From NCBI RefSeq assembly GCF_002002925.1, contig NZ_CP019511.1, positions 1,612,001-1,676,000 on the forward strand: 64,000 nt of DNA. Direction: 5' to 3'. Source of the stretch: Sphingomonas sp. LM7. GTDB lineage: Bacteria; Pseudomonadota; Alphaproteobacteria; Sphingomonadales; Sphingomonadaceae. Within the stretch, counting starts at the first letter, position 1; each line of letters starts with the position of its first letter. Positions 15,657-26,381 of the stretch are shown here, piece by piece. The translations under genes were made by a program, and so were the position numbers. The notes beneath the pieces were generated by a model. The model did not search any database, had not been told where the DNA came from, and worked only from the letters and a program-made list of their open reading frames with translations.

Positions 15657-16381
15657 GCGCTCGCCTTGAGATACAGCGGCGCGAATGCCGAATGCTGGCG
15701 GAGCTCCAGCCGCCCTTGCCGCGCCAGTTCGAGCGCCGCGACGAACGAAGAGGCCAGCGCCGACTTGCGATAGGTGCCGGTGGCGCCGTCGGGAAGGAAA
15801 GTCTGAAGCGTGCTCCAGTCGATCCGCGCGCCGATCAGCGCCGAGACGCGGTCGATCGCCTCCTCCAGCGTCATCACGTCGCGCTGCGCGACGACGTGCA
15901 TCACCGGGCGGGTACGCGCGCTTATTCGCCCATAGGCGGCGATAAGGTCGTAGATTTCGGCCGAGTAGCGGGCCTGCCGGACAACGCGCAGACCCTCGGG
16001 CACGCCGCGCAGGAACACGTCGCGCCCCAGCCGATCGCGCGCCACCAGCCGCGCGCCCGCCTCACGCATCGCATTGAGCCGTTCGAGCCGCAGCTGCAGC
16101 CTGAGCGCGAGTTCCTCGGGGCTCGGCGTCTCCTCGGGATTGCGCGGCAGCAGCAGCGCCGATTTGAGATAGGCCAGCCACGCCGCCATCACCAGATAAT
16201 CGGCCGCCAGCTCCAGCCGGAGTTCACGGGCCTGGTTGATGAAGGTCAGATACTGCTCGACCAGATCGAGGATCGAGAGCTGCCGCAGATCGACTTTCTG
16301 GTTCCGCGCGAGCGCGAGCAACAGGTCGAGCGGCCCTTCCCATCCCTCGATATCGATCTGGAGTGTCGCATCCTCGCTCAT
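15653..16381 (-). CDS. scpA: segregation and condensation protein A
   Basis: 242 residues. The N-terminal kleisin motif FEGPLDLLL-like (WEGPLDLLLALARNQKVDL, about 14-32) binds the Smc neck. A long helical middle and a C-terminal winged helix follow. It lies 22 bases downstream of nagZ and is translationally coupled to scpB, so nagZ-scpA-scpB form one unit. Confidence 0.93.
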   Translation of the reverse strand: MSEDATLQIDIEGWEGPLDLLLALARNQKVDLRQLSILDLVEQYLTFINQARELRLELAADYLVMAAWLAYLKSALLLPRNPEETPSPEELALRLQLRLERLNAMREAGARLVARDRLGRDVFLRGVPEGLRVVRQARYSAEIYDLIAAYGRISARTRPVMHVVAQRDVMTLEEAIDRVSALIGARIDWSTLQTFLPDGATGTYRKSALASSFVAALELARQGRLELRQHSAFAPLYLKASA

Positions 16382-16403
16382 CGTGGCGAGTTAAGCAGAG
16401 CCC

Positions 16404-17411
16404 TCAGACGAGCGCCAGCAGTTCGTCCCGCTTGGCGATCAGCCCTTCATAATCGGCAGTTTGGCTACCCTGCGCGATCGTTGCCATCGCCCGCTCCAGT
16501 CGCGCGACACATTCCGGCGTAGCCTCACCGATCAATTCGGCGATCTCGACCATCTCGTCCATCCGCGCCCAGCAATCGAGCACCACGTCGCATCCCGCCG
16601 CGAGCGCCTGCGATGCCTTCTGCCCCGCGGTGCCCGACAGCGCCTTCATGTCGATATCGTCGGTCATCAGCAGCCCGTCGAATCCGATCCGGCCACGAAT
16701 CACGTCGCGAATAACCACTGGCGACAGCGTCGCCGGACGCTCGGCATCCCATGCCTCGAACACGACGTGGCACGTCATCCCCATCGGCGCGTCGTTGAGG
16801 CGCGTGAACGGCTCCAGGTCGATCTCCAGCGCCGCATCGTCCGCCTTGATGTGCGGCAAGTCATAATGGCTGTCGACCAGCGCGCGGCCATGGCCGGGCA
16901 TGTGCTTGACCACACCGACCACGCCGCCGCGGCGCATGCCTTCGAGCATTGCCTGCCCCAGCGCCGCGACACGCATCGGATCGCCGCCGAACGCACGGTC
17001 GCCGATCGCCGGCGTCACTTCGGGCTGGCGTACGTCGAGCAACGGCGCGCAATTCACCGTCACGCCCACCTCGGCGAGCATCATCGCCAGCGCCTGGGCA
17101 CTCGCCCGCGTCGCCTCGATCGCCGAGATCGGCGCGATTTCGTAGAGTGCATCGAACGCCGCGCCCGCCGGAAAAGCTGGCCAGACCGGGGGCAGCATCC
17201 GCGCAACGCGTCCGCCTTCCTGATCGATCAGGATCGGCACGTCGGCGCGCCCGGAAAGATCGCGCAGACTGTCGGTCAGCGCCCTCATCTGCGCAACATC
17301 GCCGCAATTGCGCTTGAACAGGATATAGCCGAGCGGATCGGCATCCTTGAAGAAGGCGCGCTCGTCGGAGATCAGTTCGTGGCCGGAGACGCCGAAGATG
17401 ACGGGTTTCAT
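16404..17411 (-). CDS. nagZ: beta-N-acetylglucosaminidase of peptidoglycan recycling
   Basis: 335 residues, a full-length family 3 glycosidase. The signature KHMPGHGRALVDSHYDLP holds the catalytic His-containing loop, and MTDDIDMKAL holds the nucleophile Asp. It removes GlcNAc from anhydro-muropeptides in the cytosol; no signal peptide is present. It follows the SPOR-domain gene by 47 bases. Confidence 0.93.
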   Translation of the reverse strand: MKPVIFGVSGHELISDERAFFKDADPLGYILFKRNCGDVAQMRALTDSLRDLSGRADVPILIDQEGGRVARMLPPVWPAFPAGAAFDALYEIAPISAIEATRASAQALAMMLAEVGVTVNCAPLLDVRQPEVTPAIGDRAFGGDPMRVAALGQAMLEGMRRGGVVGVVKHMPGHGRALVDSHYDLPHIKADDAALEIDLEPFTRLNDAPMGMTCHVVFEAWDAERPATLSPVVIRDVIRGRIGFDGLLMTDDIDMKALSGTAGQKASQALAAGCDVVLDCWARMDEMVEIAELIGEATPECVARLERAMATIAQGSQTADYEGLIAKRDELLALV

Positions 17412-17458
17412 CCCACCGCTTTAGCCCAGCCACCGTCCGGGCGGAAAGGCCCCCGACC

Positions 17459-18178
17459 TCAATTCGCGATGAAGCAGTTCTCGCCCGCGACCTTCAGCCG
17501 TCCGCAAAGCTCGCGTGCCTGCGGATTGCTGCCGGCATTGACGCGCAGCCGCCACACGGCGCGGCCGTTCACCTCGCCGCGCTCGACCGATTTGCCGAGC
17601 GAAGCGAGATAGGAGAAGCGCTTGGAAAGGCGCGCCCAGGCGGTATTGGCCCCGGCTTCGTTCGGGAACGCGCCCAGCTGGATCAGCGAACCCGAGCCCG
17701 GACGCGCCGGCGCAGGCTTCGGGCCGGCAACGGGTGCGTTCGATCCGACGATTGTGGGCCCTGGAATCGCGAGTTTGGCGTTCTTGGTGCCCGGCACCTT
17801 GCTGCCTGGCTCGGCCGCGCGGGTGCCCTGCACCGGGGCCTCGGCGATCGCGCCGACATTGATGCTCGAATTGCTCGCCGAGCCCTGGCTGGTCGCGAAC
17901 ACGGTATCACCCTCGCCTTCGACTTTCATGCCGCCCGGCTCGTCGGGCTTGACCTTATAGTCGCCGGCGGGCGCCTTGATCAGTTCGCCATTGCCGCTGA
18001 CCGGATTGGCCTGGCGCTGATACCAGAACCAGCCGAGCGCGGCGGTGCCGACCACCGCGAGCGCCAGCACCGCGAGCAGCATGAAGCGCGCGACCGAATG
18101 GTCCTGCGGATAGTCCTCCTCGACTGTCTCCAGCCAGGGCAGGCGATCCTGCTCATCATAGCCCTGGCCCAAGTTCAT
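17459..18178 (-). CDS. SPOR-domain membrane protein
   Basis: 239 residues: an acidic cytoplasmic start, one membrane segment (about 32-52), a Pro/Ala/Gly-rich linker, and a C-terminal SPOR domain (about 160-239: LIQLGAFPNEAGANTAWARL, later VWRLRVN). SPOR domains bind denuded glycan at division sites. It begins one base after the argS stop. A cell division role is inferred from the domain. Confidence 0.88.
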   Translation of the reverse strand: MNLGQGYDEQDRLPWLETVEEDYPQDHSVARFMLLAVLALAVVGTAALGWFWYQRQANPVSGNGELIKAPAGDYKVKPDEPGGMKVEGEGDTVFATSQGSASNSSINVGAIAEAPVQGTRAAEPGSKVPGTKNAKLAIPGPTIVGSNAPVAGPKPAPARPGSGSLIQLGAFPNEAGANTAWARLSKRFSYLASLGKSVERGEVNGRAVWRLRVNAGSNPQARELCGRLKVAGENCFIAN

Positions 18179-18179
18179 C

Positions 18180-19904
18180 TCAGTGCATCTCCTGCACGGC
18201 CTCGACACCCATGAGACCCAATCCGTTACGAATAATCTGTCCAACGCCGCGCGCCAAGAAAAGCCGCGCACAGGTCAGCCCCGGCTGATCGGGGAGCAGG
18301 AAGCGGCGATCGGGACGGTCATTCCCGACATTCCAGAGGGCATGGAGAGACGCTGCCAAGTCATAGAGATAGAACGCAATTCGATGTGGCTCTCGGGCCA
18401 GCGCAGCACCCTCCACGACCCGCGGAAACTGCGCTGCGAGCTTCACCAGCGCCAGCTCTTCCGTATCAAGCAGGGACAGATCGGCGCTTAGGCACGAAAT
18501 GGCTGCCTCCGCCGCCTTGCGGTGGAGCGACGCGATCCGGGCATGCGCGTAGTTCACATAGAAGACCGGATTGTCCTTCGACGCCTCGACGACCTTGGCG
18601 AAGTCGAAGTCCATCTGGGCATCGGCCTTGCGCGTCAGCATGGTGAAACGGACAACATCCTTGCCGACTTCATTCACGACATCCGCAAGCGTGACGAAGT
18701 TGCCCGAACGCTTGGACATTTTCACTGGCTCGCCCGCGCGCAGCAGCCGCACCATCTGGACCAGCTTGACGTCGAACTTGGTCTTGCCGTCGGTCAGCGC
18801 CTGCACTGCGGCGACGATCCGCTTGACCGTGCCGGCATGATCGGCGCCCCAGATGTCGATCAACTGGTCAGCCGACTGCGCCTTCTGGAAGTGATAGGCG
18901 AGGTCCGCGCCGAAATATGTCCATTGCCCATTCGACTTCTTGATCGGGCGATCCTGGTCGTCACCGAACTGCGTCGAACGGAACAGCGGCAGCTCGACCG
19001 GCTCCCAATCCTCGGGCGTCTCGCCCTTGGGCGCTTCGAGCACGCCATCATAGACGTAGCCGCGCTCGCGCAGCCATACCTCGGCAGCCTCAGGCTTGCC
19101 TGCCGCCTGCAGCTCGGCCTCGGACGAGAACAGGTCGTGATGGATGCCGAGCAAGGCGAGATCGGCCTTGATCATCACCAGCATCGACGCGACGGCTTCC
19201 TTGCGGAACAGGTCGAGCCATTCGCTCTCGGGCTTGTCGACGAACGCATCACCATGTTCGGCGGCGAGCTTCTCGCCGACCGGCTTGAGATACTCGCCCG
19301 GATACAGCCCCTCGGGGATTTCGATGGTCTCGCCGAGCGCCTCGCGATAGCGCAGGTGCGCCGAGCGGGCGAGGACATCGACCTGCCCGCCAGCGTCGTT
19401 GACATAATATTCGCGCACGACCTTGTGCCCGGCGAATTCGAGCAGCGAGGCGAGCGCGTCGCCAACCACTGCGCCACGGCAATGGCCCATATGCATCGGG
19501 CCAGTCGGGTTGGCGGAGACATATTCGACATTGACCGTCGCGCCTTCGCCGATCGTCGAGCGGCCATAGTCGCCCTCTGCCGAGAGGATGTCGGTCAGTT
19601 CGCCGCGCCAGGTGTCGTCAGTCAAGGTCAGGTTGATGAACCCGGGACCGGCCACGGAGACGGCGGATACCGCATCGATCTTCTCCAGCTCGACGGCTAT
19701 CTTCTCGGCGAGCGCGCGCGGATTGGTCCCCGCCGGCTTGGCGAGCACCATTGCCGCATTGGTCGCCAGATCGCCATGGGTCACGTCGCGCGGCGGCTCG
19801 ACCGTTACCGCGCGTCGCTCCAGCCCGGCAGGCAAGTCGCCGGCGGCGACGAGCGCGTCGAGAGCGGCATCAAGGTGCGCGGCAAAACGGACGTAGAGAG
19901 TCAT
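18180..19904 (-). CDS. argS: arginyl-tRNA synthetase
   Basis: 574 residues, a class I synthetase. The HIGH motif appears as HMGH in [19 protein letters not shown] and the KMSKS-like loop as KMSKRSGNF. The C-terminal DALR anticodon-binding domain ends in [15 protein letters not shown]. It charges tRNA-Arg. ATG 19904 gives the family start [15 protein letters not shown]; the frame upstream to 20042 is not conserved in character. Confidence 0.95.
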   Translation of the reverse strand: MTLYVRFAAHLDAALDALVAAGDLPAGLERRAVTVEPPRDVTHGDLATNAAMVLAKPAGTNPRALAEKIAVELEKIDAVSAVSVAGPGFINLTLTDDTWRGELTDILSAEGDYGRSTIGEGATVNVEYVSANPTGPMHMGHCRGAVVGDALASLLEFAGHKVVREYYVNDAGGQVDVLARSAHLRYREALGETIEIPEGLYPGEYLKPVGEKLAAEHGDAFVDKPESEWLDLFRKEAVASMLVMIKADLALLGIHHDLFSSEAELQAAGKPEAAEVWLRERGYVYDGVLEAPKGETPEDWEPVELPLFRSTQFGDDQDRPIKKSNGQWTYFGADLAYHFQKAQSADQLIDIWGADHAGTVKRIVAAVQALTDGKTKFDVKLVQMVRLLRAGEPVKMSKRSGNFVTLADVVNEVGKDVVRFTMLTRKADAQMDFDFAKVVEASKDNPVFYVNYAHARIASLHRKAAEAAISCLSADLSLLDTEELALVKLAAQFPRVVEGAALAREPHRIAFYLYDLAASLHALWNVGNDRPDRRFLLPDQPGLTCARLFLARGVGQIIRNGLGLMGVEAVQEMH

Positions 19905-20043
19905 CGGGCTTCCAACAGTGAACGAGAGCGCGCGCCTTAGCGGATGGGGCGCGTGGGGACAATTGGCACTGGGGGCCGGGATTGCCCCTTCCGGCACTGA
20001 GCCGTTATCCCTTTTTGCCAATTTGGTCTGCGTGGCGAACACC

Positions 20044-20817
20044 TCACTGGGTTGCGGCCAGGATCACGGCAACGGTCTCGTCCGGCTGGTCCCACATAGG
20101 AAAATGACCGCTGGCCTCGAACCAGTGCAGATTGGCGGACGGGAAGGCGACTTTTGCCCGCGCTGCCTGCCTCGGCAGACACAGCCGATCATGGCGGCCC
20201 CAACCGATCACAATCCGACGCGCGGCGCCGGCGGCCGGACCCGCTTGCTCAGGCCCGCCCGCAAGGTCGCGAACCAATGCGTCGAAGGTCGGTGTCGCGC
20301 TGAGACTTGCCAGCTCCGTGGCAACGACTTTCGGATCGAGCGCCCAGGGACGCGCGGACAGCTGCGCCAGCAACGCGGTGCGGGTTGCGGCGTTCTTGCT
20401 GAGCGTCGGCAAGAAAGGCCGGATTGCTCGAACCAGCCGCCCCGAAATGCCAATGGTCGCCTTGAAGAAGGTGCGCTCCCAACCGCGCCAGAAGCCGCCG
20501 GGATCAAGCGCCACGACGTTGCCGACGCGGCCGCGCCGGGCAAGTTCCAGCACGATCCGGGCACCCATCGAGCTGCCGACGACGTCGATCCCGTCGATTC
20601 CCTTCTCCGCGATATAACGCTCGACGCTGCCGACAAGGCCGTCAAAGGTGCCGCTATCGTGCTCCGCCGGAGTGGCGCCATGTCCGGGAAGGTCGATCGC
20701 GATCACGGTCCGCTCGGCGCTGAGGGCCCCTATGATGGTGTTCCACGATTGCCAGCTTCCGCCGAGGCCGTGAACAAGTAGCAGCTTGCGGCCGGTGCCG
20801 CGTTGGACCTCGTGCAT
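20044..20817 (-). CDS. alpha/beta hydrolase
   Basis: 257 residues with the catalytic triad of the fold: Ser in [11 protein letters not shown], Asp in GRHDRLC and His in SGHFPMW. The oxyanion loop is VHGLGGSW near residue 16. No signal peptide. The substrate cannot be told; it is close in form to the lipolytic or C-C hydrolase group of cytosolic enzymes. It stands alone between argS and the decayed DUF1501 gene. Confidence 0.85.
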   Translation of the reverse strand: MHEVQRGTGRKLLLVHGLGGSWQSWNTIIGALSAERTVIAIDLPGHGATPAEHDSGTFDGLVGSVERYIAEKGIDGIDVVGSSMGARIVLELARRGRVGNVVALDPGGFWRGWERTFFKATIGISGRLVRAIRPFLPTLSKNAATRTALLAQLSARPWALDPKVVATELASLSATPTFDALVRDLAGGPEQAGPAAGAARRIVIGWGRHDRLCLPRQAARAKVAFPSANLHWFEASGHFPMWDQPDETVAVILAATQ

Positions 20818-20971
20818 TCGGGGGTACTCCTGTTGGTCGCTGCTGAACCATTGGAAGGTGCCTTCGGGGCCGATCGGCGATCATCTCGCCGAACGATCGC
20901 TACCAAGGCGAAACCTGTCGGCACAATCCGGGCGTAGCCGAGTAAAGCAGGCAACGTCTGGCCGCCCCGAT

Positions 20972-21664
20972 TCAGGCGCGCACCAGATCCTTGACCATGC
21001 CCGCGCGCTTCATTTCGGGGAACAGCTTCTGCGCGGTCCGCGCCGCGGTCAGGTCGAAATGCGCGGCGACCGCGCTGCTCAGCAAGGTGTCGAGCCCTGT
21101 CGTGGGCCGGAGGTCGCGCCCCTCGTAGAGCGCGGCATCGCCCAGCCCCGGCCAGTCGGCCACCACCCGGCCGCCATTGACCGCGCCGCCCATCAGCATC
21201 GCCAGCGAACCGGTGCCGTGATCGGTGCCCTGCGTGCCGTTGACCTTGACCGTCCGCCCGAACTCGGTCGCGACCACGACCATCGTGTCGGCCCAGAGTG
21301 GCCCCAGCCCCTGCCGGATCGAGCCGATCATCGCGGCGAGCCCCTTGAGCAGCCCGGCCAGACGGCCGCGCTGCTGGGCGTGGGTGTCCCAGCCGCCGGT
21401 CTCGATCATCGCGATCCGGGCGCCGCTCTCCGCCGTCAGCAGCCGCGCGGCGAGCGCGCCCGTCGCGGCGGCGTTGCGGCCATTGTCCCCCGCGAGATCG
21501 CTGGTCAGCGTCCGCGTCGCTATCGCCTGTTCCCAGATCGCGTGGAGCTGGGGGTCTTCGCGGTACATCGCCGAAATCCGCGCGAGCAGATCGTCCGAGG
21601 CATCGGGCAACGCCGAAGGCGCATAGCTCGCCACTTCGACCGGTCCGCGCAGCGCCATCGAGCG
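20972..21664 (-). pseudogene. DUF1501 gene, N-terminal part deleted
   Basis: The frame ending at 20972 reads as the C-terminal half of a DUF1501 protein: ALRGPVEVASYAPSALPD, later MIETGGWDTHAQQ, VVATEFGRTVKVNGTQGTDHG, and a C-terminal FPEMKRAGMV. The Tat signal peptide and roughly the first 150 or more residues are missing. At about 21655-21668 the sequence passes straight into the DUF1800 remnant in another frame. An ATG at 21658 exists but would make only a fragment. DUF1501 and DUF1800 proteins are normally encoded side by side. Confidence 0.8.
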
Positions 21665-22322
21665 AATTCGGTGACGTCGGCCTGGCTGTAGCCGGTGCGC
21701 ACCCCGAGCGTGTGGAGCTCGAGGATTTCGCGCGCGAGATTTTCGTTGAGCCCGGCCTTTTGTCCGCGGCGAGCGGTCGCCTGGCCGAGCGCACTGTTCT
21801 AGCCGACCGATTGGGCCTGATCGAGATAGACCAGCATTGCCGGATGGCGCTCGATGGCGTGAAGCATGTCGCCGAAGCTGCCGAGCACATGCGGGCGCAC
21901 CGCTTCGAATTCGAGACTGCCGGCGAGACCGATCATCTCAAGCTTGTCCGCCGAAACCGCAAAGTGATTGGCCCAGAAATGGACCAGCCGCTCGGCAAAG
22001 GGCGCCGGTGAATTGATTGCAGTCAGCGCCCGCGCCGAGACCGCGGCCGCATAGTGATCGCGCACCTGGAGGCGTGCGGCGCGGCGGACCTGTTCGACCG
22101 GCGTTTCGGGCACCTGCTGCTCTGGCATCGGCTGCATCGTCGAACCGCGCATCGCGGGTTCGGTATCGACTTCGGGTTTCGGGGCGGGGCCGGCGCGCTG
22201 GTCGCGCCGGGCCTTGCGGAGGGCGCGTTGATAGTCGGCAAGCTCGCCGAATCCGCGCCCGGCGCGTCTCCCGGGCGGGCGCCGAGACCGAACCGATTGA
22301 GCGCGACACTTGCCTTGGCCAT
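21665..22322 (-). pseudogene. DUF1800 gene with deletion, frameshift and in-frame stop
   Basis: It starts at ATG 22322 as MAKASVALNRFGLGARPGDA. Near 22255 the family sequence moves to the next frame (GELADYQRALRKARRDQ), with about 30 expected residues missing. It continues to LVYLDQAQSVG and meets TAG at 21799, where the family has Pro. The same frame continues as NSALGQ, then LNENLAREILELHTLGV, and TGYSQADVTEFA, then breaks into DUF1501 sequence. The C-terminal half is gone. At least three lesions are visible, so the gene is dead. Confidence 0.82.
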
Positions 22323-22532
22323 GGCGGTGATCCTTCCTGCCCTGTCTATACGCCCGACTTGTCGCAGAAGTTTGTCGCTCGATCGGTTCGGCGCGATTGA
22401 TGCACGGATTGCAACTGCCTTTGACGCGCTTTGCGATTGTGGAATTTGTTGCGCTGCAGCAATCTTGCTTCAAGAACAGAACAAGACACAGGATGCCGGT
22501 CTGGCTCTTTCGAATTCTTGAAGGAGTAGATC

Positions 22533-22811
22533 GTGACCAAGCTTCTCATTGCGGCCGCTGCCGCCACCATCGCTTTCGCTGCCCCCGCCATCGCCAAGGA
22601 GCGTATCTTCACGCACGAGGGCGTGACCTATGCCTACACCGCCAAGCCCGTCGGCGACCAGCTCGTCCTCGAAGGTTCGGCCTCGAAGGGCGGCAAGTTC
22701 CGCCTCGTGGTCAAGGGCGACTGGGTGAACGGCTATGCCGGCGGCGCCCGTGTCTCGTTCCGCGCACCCAAGCGCGAAGAAGCCGGGGCGATCCTCGTCG
22801 CACAGCGCTGA
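22533..22811 (+). CDS. small periplasmic protein of unknown function
   Basis: 92 residues from GTG 22533, with AAGGAG six bases upstream. The signal peptide (1-21) ends in APAIA. The mature part is a compact beta-rich sequence (FTHEGVTYAYTAKPVGDQLVLEGSA, then FRLVVKGDWVNG) with no cysteine. Strong ribosome binding site and own terminator suggest good expression. The family is not recognised beyond similar small secreted sphingomonad proteins. Confidence 0.78.
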   Translation: MTKLLIAAAAATIAFAAPAIAKERIFTHEGVTYAYTAKPVGDQLVLEGSASKGGKFRLVVKGDWVNGYAGGARVSFRAPKREEAGAILVAQR

Positions 22812-22819
22812 GTAGTTAG

Positions 22820-22847
22820 AGGGGCTTCCCTACGGAGGCCCCTTTCT
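22820..22847. terminator. bidirectional intrinsic terminator
   Basis: GGGGCTTCC (22821-22829) pairs with GGAGGCCCC (22834-22842) with one G-T wobble and a four-base loop, followed by TTTCTC on the plus strand. It serves the small periplasmic gene and probably the convergent dGTPase gene. Confidence 0.75.
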
Positions 22848-22851
22848 CGTA

Positions 22852-24018
22852 TCAGAAGCCTTCGGGCAGACTGATCGGGCCGACCACTTGCTCGTAGCGC
22901 GTGATCGCGTAGCGATCGGTCATGCCGGCGATGAAATCGGCGATGTGGCGGCTGCGCCACGGATCTTCGGCGGGTAGAGCCTCGCGCCATTCCAGGGGCA
23001 TCAGTGCAGGATCGGCGGCATAGGCCGCGAACAGCCCCGCCACCACGCCATGCGCCGCCTCGGCCGCCGCCATCTGGCTCGGATGGTGATAGAGATTGGC
23101 GTACATGAAGCGCTTGAGACCGCGTTCGGCCTCGCGCATCTCTTCCGAGAAGGTGACCAAGCAGCGGCCCGCGGCGCGCACGTCCTCCGCCGTCTCGATT
23201 CGCCCCTCGCCCAGCTGCGCCTGCGTGGAGGCGATGAGATCGTTGACCATCTCGCCGATCTGCGACCGGATGAGCTCGCCAACCAGCCGCTTGGCCGGCA
23301 CGCCGGGGAATTTGGCTTCCACCCGCGCCCAGCCCCGCGCCACCATCGGCAACGCCATCAACTGGTCGAGGCTGAGCAGTCCGGCGCGGAGGCCGTCGTC
23401 GATGTCGTGATTGTCATAGGCGATGTCGTCCGCAAGCGCGGCGACCTGTGCTTCGAGCGAGGGCCAGTGGCCGAGTTCGAGCGGGAATTGCCTGTCGGCA
23501 GCCAAGAGCGCCCATTGCGGGGCTGCGATCGGACCATTGTGCTTGGCGAGCCCTTCGAGCGTTTCCCAGGTCAGGTTGAGCCCGCTCCACGCCGGATAGG
23601 GCTTTTCGAGCTCGGTAAGGGTACGCAGCGTGTGGCCGTTGTGATCGAACCCGCCCTGGCCCACTAGCGCCGCCTCCAGCGCATCCTCGCCGGCATGACC
23701 AAAGGGCGGATGGCCGATATCATGCGCCAGGCAGAGCGCCTCGGTGAGGTCCTCGTTGAGGCCGAGGGTGCGCGCGATCGTCCGGCCGATCTGCGCGACT
23801 TCGAGGCTGTGGGTGAGCCGCACGCGGAAATGATCGCCATCGGGCGCCATGAAGACCTGGGTCTTGTGGCGAAGGCGGCGGAAGCTGATCGAGTGGATGA
23901 TCCGGTCACGATCGCGCTGAAAGGCGTCGCGCGGTCCGCGGGCAGTCCCGCTTTGTTCTTCGTGAAAGCGGCCGCGGCTCCGTTCCGGTGTGCTCGCCCA
24001 GGAGGAAGTCGCTCTCAC
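22852..24018 (-). CDS. dgt: deoxyguanosinetriphosphate triphosphohydrolase-like protein
   Basis: 388 residues from GTG 24018, which has GGGGGG five bases upstream; the open frame to 24087 lacks family character. It is an HD-domain enzyme. The first His is in [13 protein letters not shown], the HD pair in [16 protein letters not shown], followed by the conserved FDHNGHTLR. The N-terminal RDPFQRD-like segment ([11 protein letters not shown]) and [11 protein letters not shown] match family members. It hydrolyses dNTPs to nucleoside and tripolyphosphate, controlling nucleotide pools. Confidence 0.92.
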   Translation of the reverse strand: MRATSSWASTPERSRGRFHEEQSGTARGPRDAFQRDRDRIIHSISFRRLRHKTQVFMAPDGDHFRVRLTHSLEVAQIGRTIARTLGLNEDLTEALCLAHDIGHPPFGHAGEDALEAALVGQGGFDHNGHTLRTLTELEKPYPAWSGLNLTWETLEGLAKHNGPIAAPQWALLAADRQFPLELGHWPSLEAQVAALADDIAYDNHDIDDGLRAGLLSLDQLMALPMVARGWARVEAKFPGVPAKRLVGELIRSQIGEMVNDLIASTQAQLGEGRIETAEDVRAAGRCLVTFSEEMREAERGLKRFMYANLYHHPSQMAAAEAAHGVVAGLFAAYAADPALMPLEWREALPAEDPWRSRHIADFIAGMTDRYAITRYEQVVGPISLPEGF

Positions 24019-24162
24019 ACCGGCCCCCCTAGCGGGTCGTGGCGCGCTTGTCGAAGGCTTAGGACCGGGACACGCGAGCAAAAACATATCTTAAAGATCG
24101 CGGTATGGCCGGATCGTCCGCCCTCTAGGCACGTTGCGATTCCGAGCCACAGGAGAAATTCC

Positions 24163-24408
24163 ATGACGCGCTTCTATTTCTACGTTCAGGAAGATGGCGC
24201 GCAAGGGCAAGGCGAATCTCTTGATCTGGAAAATCTACACGCAGCGCGGAAAGAAAGCGTCAAGTTCGCCAGCGAAATGCTCGCCAAGATCGACGGCGAA
24301 GTATATGATAAGGATTGGCGCGTTCAGGTCACCGACGACAACGGGCTGCATCTCTACGAAATAATCGTAGTTGCAACCGTCGCCGCTGCGGCAATGAATT
24401 CAGGATAG
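24163..24408 (+). CDS. DUF6894-type small protein
   Basis: 81 residues, ATG 24163 with AGGAG eight bases upstream. The pattern MTRFYFYVQEDG, DLENLHAARKESVKFASEML, then DWRVQVTDDNGLHLYEI is that of the short cytosolic DUF6894 family common in alphaproteobacteria (aromatic YF start, L-x-AR-x-E, W-x-V-x-V-x-DE-x-G). Function unknown. It is convergent with the TPR-SPOR gene, 20 bases away. Confidence 0.75.
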   Translation: MTRFYFYVQEDGAQGQGESLDLENLHAARKESVKFASEMLAKIDGEVYDKDWRVQVTDDNGLHLYEIIVVATVAAAAMNSG

Positions 24409-24428
24409 CCATATCCGACGCGCGAGAC

Positions 24429-26336
24429 TTAATCCGCGAGCTTGGTGACCTTCTGGCCGGCCTCGCTGGTGAAGACGAAGCCCGATACGCCGGACTTGCC
24501 GAGCGAATTGACGAAGGTCTGCGCCTCGGCTGAGGTCTTGAACGGCCCGGCGAGGACGCGATTCGTGGCACGGAGCGGCGTCCACCAACCGGACTTGCCC
24601 TTGAACGCGGCCGGCGCCTTGGCAGTCACGGCCTTCCACGCCTTGGGCAAGCTCGCTTCATTGGCACCGCCGGCGACCTGGACCCAAATTCGGGCGGCCT
24701 CACCCTTGGGCTTGGGTTCGAGCTTCTTCGCCTTTGGATCGGACTTGGCAGGCTCGGCCTTCTTGCCCTTGGCAGGCTGGGAATTGGTTGGTTCGGGCTT
24801 GGACTTGGCTGCCGTTTTTGGCGGCGCAGGCTTTACCGCTTCGGGGTTCGGCGCAGGCCGCGGCGTCTCAGCGGCAGCGACGCGGACCGGCTCGGGTACC
24901 GGATCGACCGGGACCGCAGTGACGACCTGAAGTTCCTCGGCGGGAATGGTGATGCCGGCGACGATCGAGGCAAGGACCGAATCCTCCTGCCCCACGCGGA
25001 CAGGGCCGGGCGGCGTCGGCTCAGGCTTGGCGGCTACAGCTTCGGGCTGCGTGGGCGTCGCATCCGGACGGGCACTGGCGGGCAGTGTCGTCGGTTGCGG
25101 CGCCGGCGTCGGCGCGGTTCGAGCGGTGTCGCCGACAGCCGCAGCTGCAGGGCCCTGCGTGGGCGGAGCGATCGCGCTGCGCTCGGGCGGCGGCGCTTCG
25201 CGGATTGCCAGTTGGACGGGCGCAGCGGCCTCACGCACCGGCCCGTCGATTTCCTCCGACTTGGGCGCAGGCAGCGGCTGCACGATCGGACTTGCCTCGC
25301 GCATCGTCACCTGCGGCGGCGGAGCGGGTAGCGGCGGTGGCGCGGGCAGCGGCGCCGCGGCGGCGGTCTGCATCGGCGCGGTGCGGCGCGCGGCCGGAGC
25401 GAGCTGGCGCTCGTCGCGCTCGCGCTCGCGCTCGCGGCGCGAGCGGCGGTCCCTGCCCTTCGGTGCGGCGGCTGCCGGGGAGCGGACAGGCTGTGCCTGC
25501 GCGACCTGCACCGGTCGCGTCGCTGGGACGTAGCGCGGCAGCACAGGCGCCTGGCGCGCATCGGCAAGGCGCGCCGCGGTCGGCGAGATCTGGCCGAAAT
25601 GCACGGCGAAGGCGCGGTCGGCGGGCGCGAGATTGGCCAAGCGGCGGAAGAACGGCGCGAGCGAGGAACCCATATTGCCGGGCATCATGCTCGCCGCGAT
25701 CCGCTCGGCGCCGGGCATGTCGTCGTTCATCGCGAGGACGAAGGCACGCGCGCGCCATGCCGCCCGGTCGCTCTTGCGCAGCAGCGGATCGAGCTGGCGC
25801 ATCGATTCATCGACATTGCCGCTGATACCGAGGGACAGCGCGTATCGCCGGACGATTTCGTCGTCCTGTTCGCGCTGCAATGCGAGCTTGTAATCTGCCT
25901 GGGCGAGCAGCGGCTGACCGAGCAGATCATAGGCGAAGCCGCGATCGGCGGCGTAGTCGCGCGCCGGCAGGCCGCGTGCCTCGGCAGTCTGGAACAGCCG
26001 CAGCGCCTCGCCCGGGCGCTCCATCCGCACCAACGCCGATCCGCGCCCGGCGAGGATGCCGGGATTGGTGACGTCGATCGTCTCGGCACGCGCGAAGAAG
26101 GCGAGCGCCGCAGCGGTATCGCCCAGCCGCGCGCTAAGATTGCCGGCTTCGAGCAGCGCGCGCACGTCGCGCGGATTGGCGGCGAGCACGCGCATTTCCT
26201 GCGCAAGCTGGTCGGCAAGCGGATTTGGCGCCGGCATCAGTCCGGTCTGGGCGAATGCGGGGACCGGCGATGCACCGGCGCCGGCGGCAACGGCCAATGC
26301 CAGCGCAATGCCACCGAGGGAGCGAATCTGCTTCAT
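24429..26336 (-). CDS. periplasmic TPR and SPOR domain protein
   Basis: 635 residues. A signal peptide (1-29) is followed by TPR-like helical pairs (about 35-230: VRALLEAGNLSARLGDTAAAL, FFARAETIDVTNPGILAGRG). A long Pro/Ala/Arg-rich linker (about 270-540) comes next, then a C-terminal SPOR domain (about 555-632: RIWVQVAGGANEASLPKAW). The SPOR domain should bind septal glycan; TPRs bind partners. It lies 90 bases downstream of ftsZ on the same strand, beyond a strong hairpin, which supports a division role. Confidence 0.88.
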   Translation of the reverse strand: MKQIRSLGGIALALAVAAGAGASPVPAFAQTGLMPAPNPLADQLAQEMRVLAANPRDVRALLEAGNLSARLGDTAAALAFFARAETIDVTNPGILAGRGSALVRMERPGEALRLFQTAEARGLPARDYAADRGFAYDLLGQPLLAQADYKLALQREQDDEIVRRYALSLGISGNVDESMRQLDPLLRKSDRAAWRARAFVLAMNDDMPGAERIAASMMPGNMGSSLAPFFRRLANLAPADRAFAVHFGQISPTAARLADARQAPVLPRYVPATRPVQVAQAQPVRSPAAAAPKGRDRRSRRERERERDERQLAPAARRTAPMQTAAAAPLPAPPPLPAPPPQVTMREASPIVQPLPAPKSEEIDGPVREAAAPVQLAIREAPPPERSAIAPPTQGPAAAAVGDTARTAPTPAPQPTTLPASARPDATPTQPEAVAAKPEPTPPGPVRVGQEDSVLASIVAGITIPAEELQVVTAVPVDPVPEPVRVAAAETPRPAPNPEAVKPAPPKTAAKSKPEPTNSQPAKGKKAEPAKSDPKAKKLEPKPKGEAARIWVQVAGGANEASLPKAWKAVTAKAPAAFKGKSGWWTPLRATNRVLAGPFKTSAEAQTFVNSLGKSGVSGFVFTSEAGQKVTKLAD

Positions 26337-26381
26337 TCGGGATCAGCTAGAGGCGCGATTGGCTGAACCGCCAATGACGCA

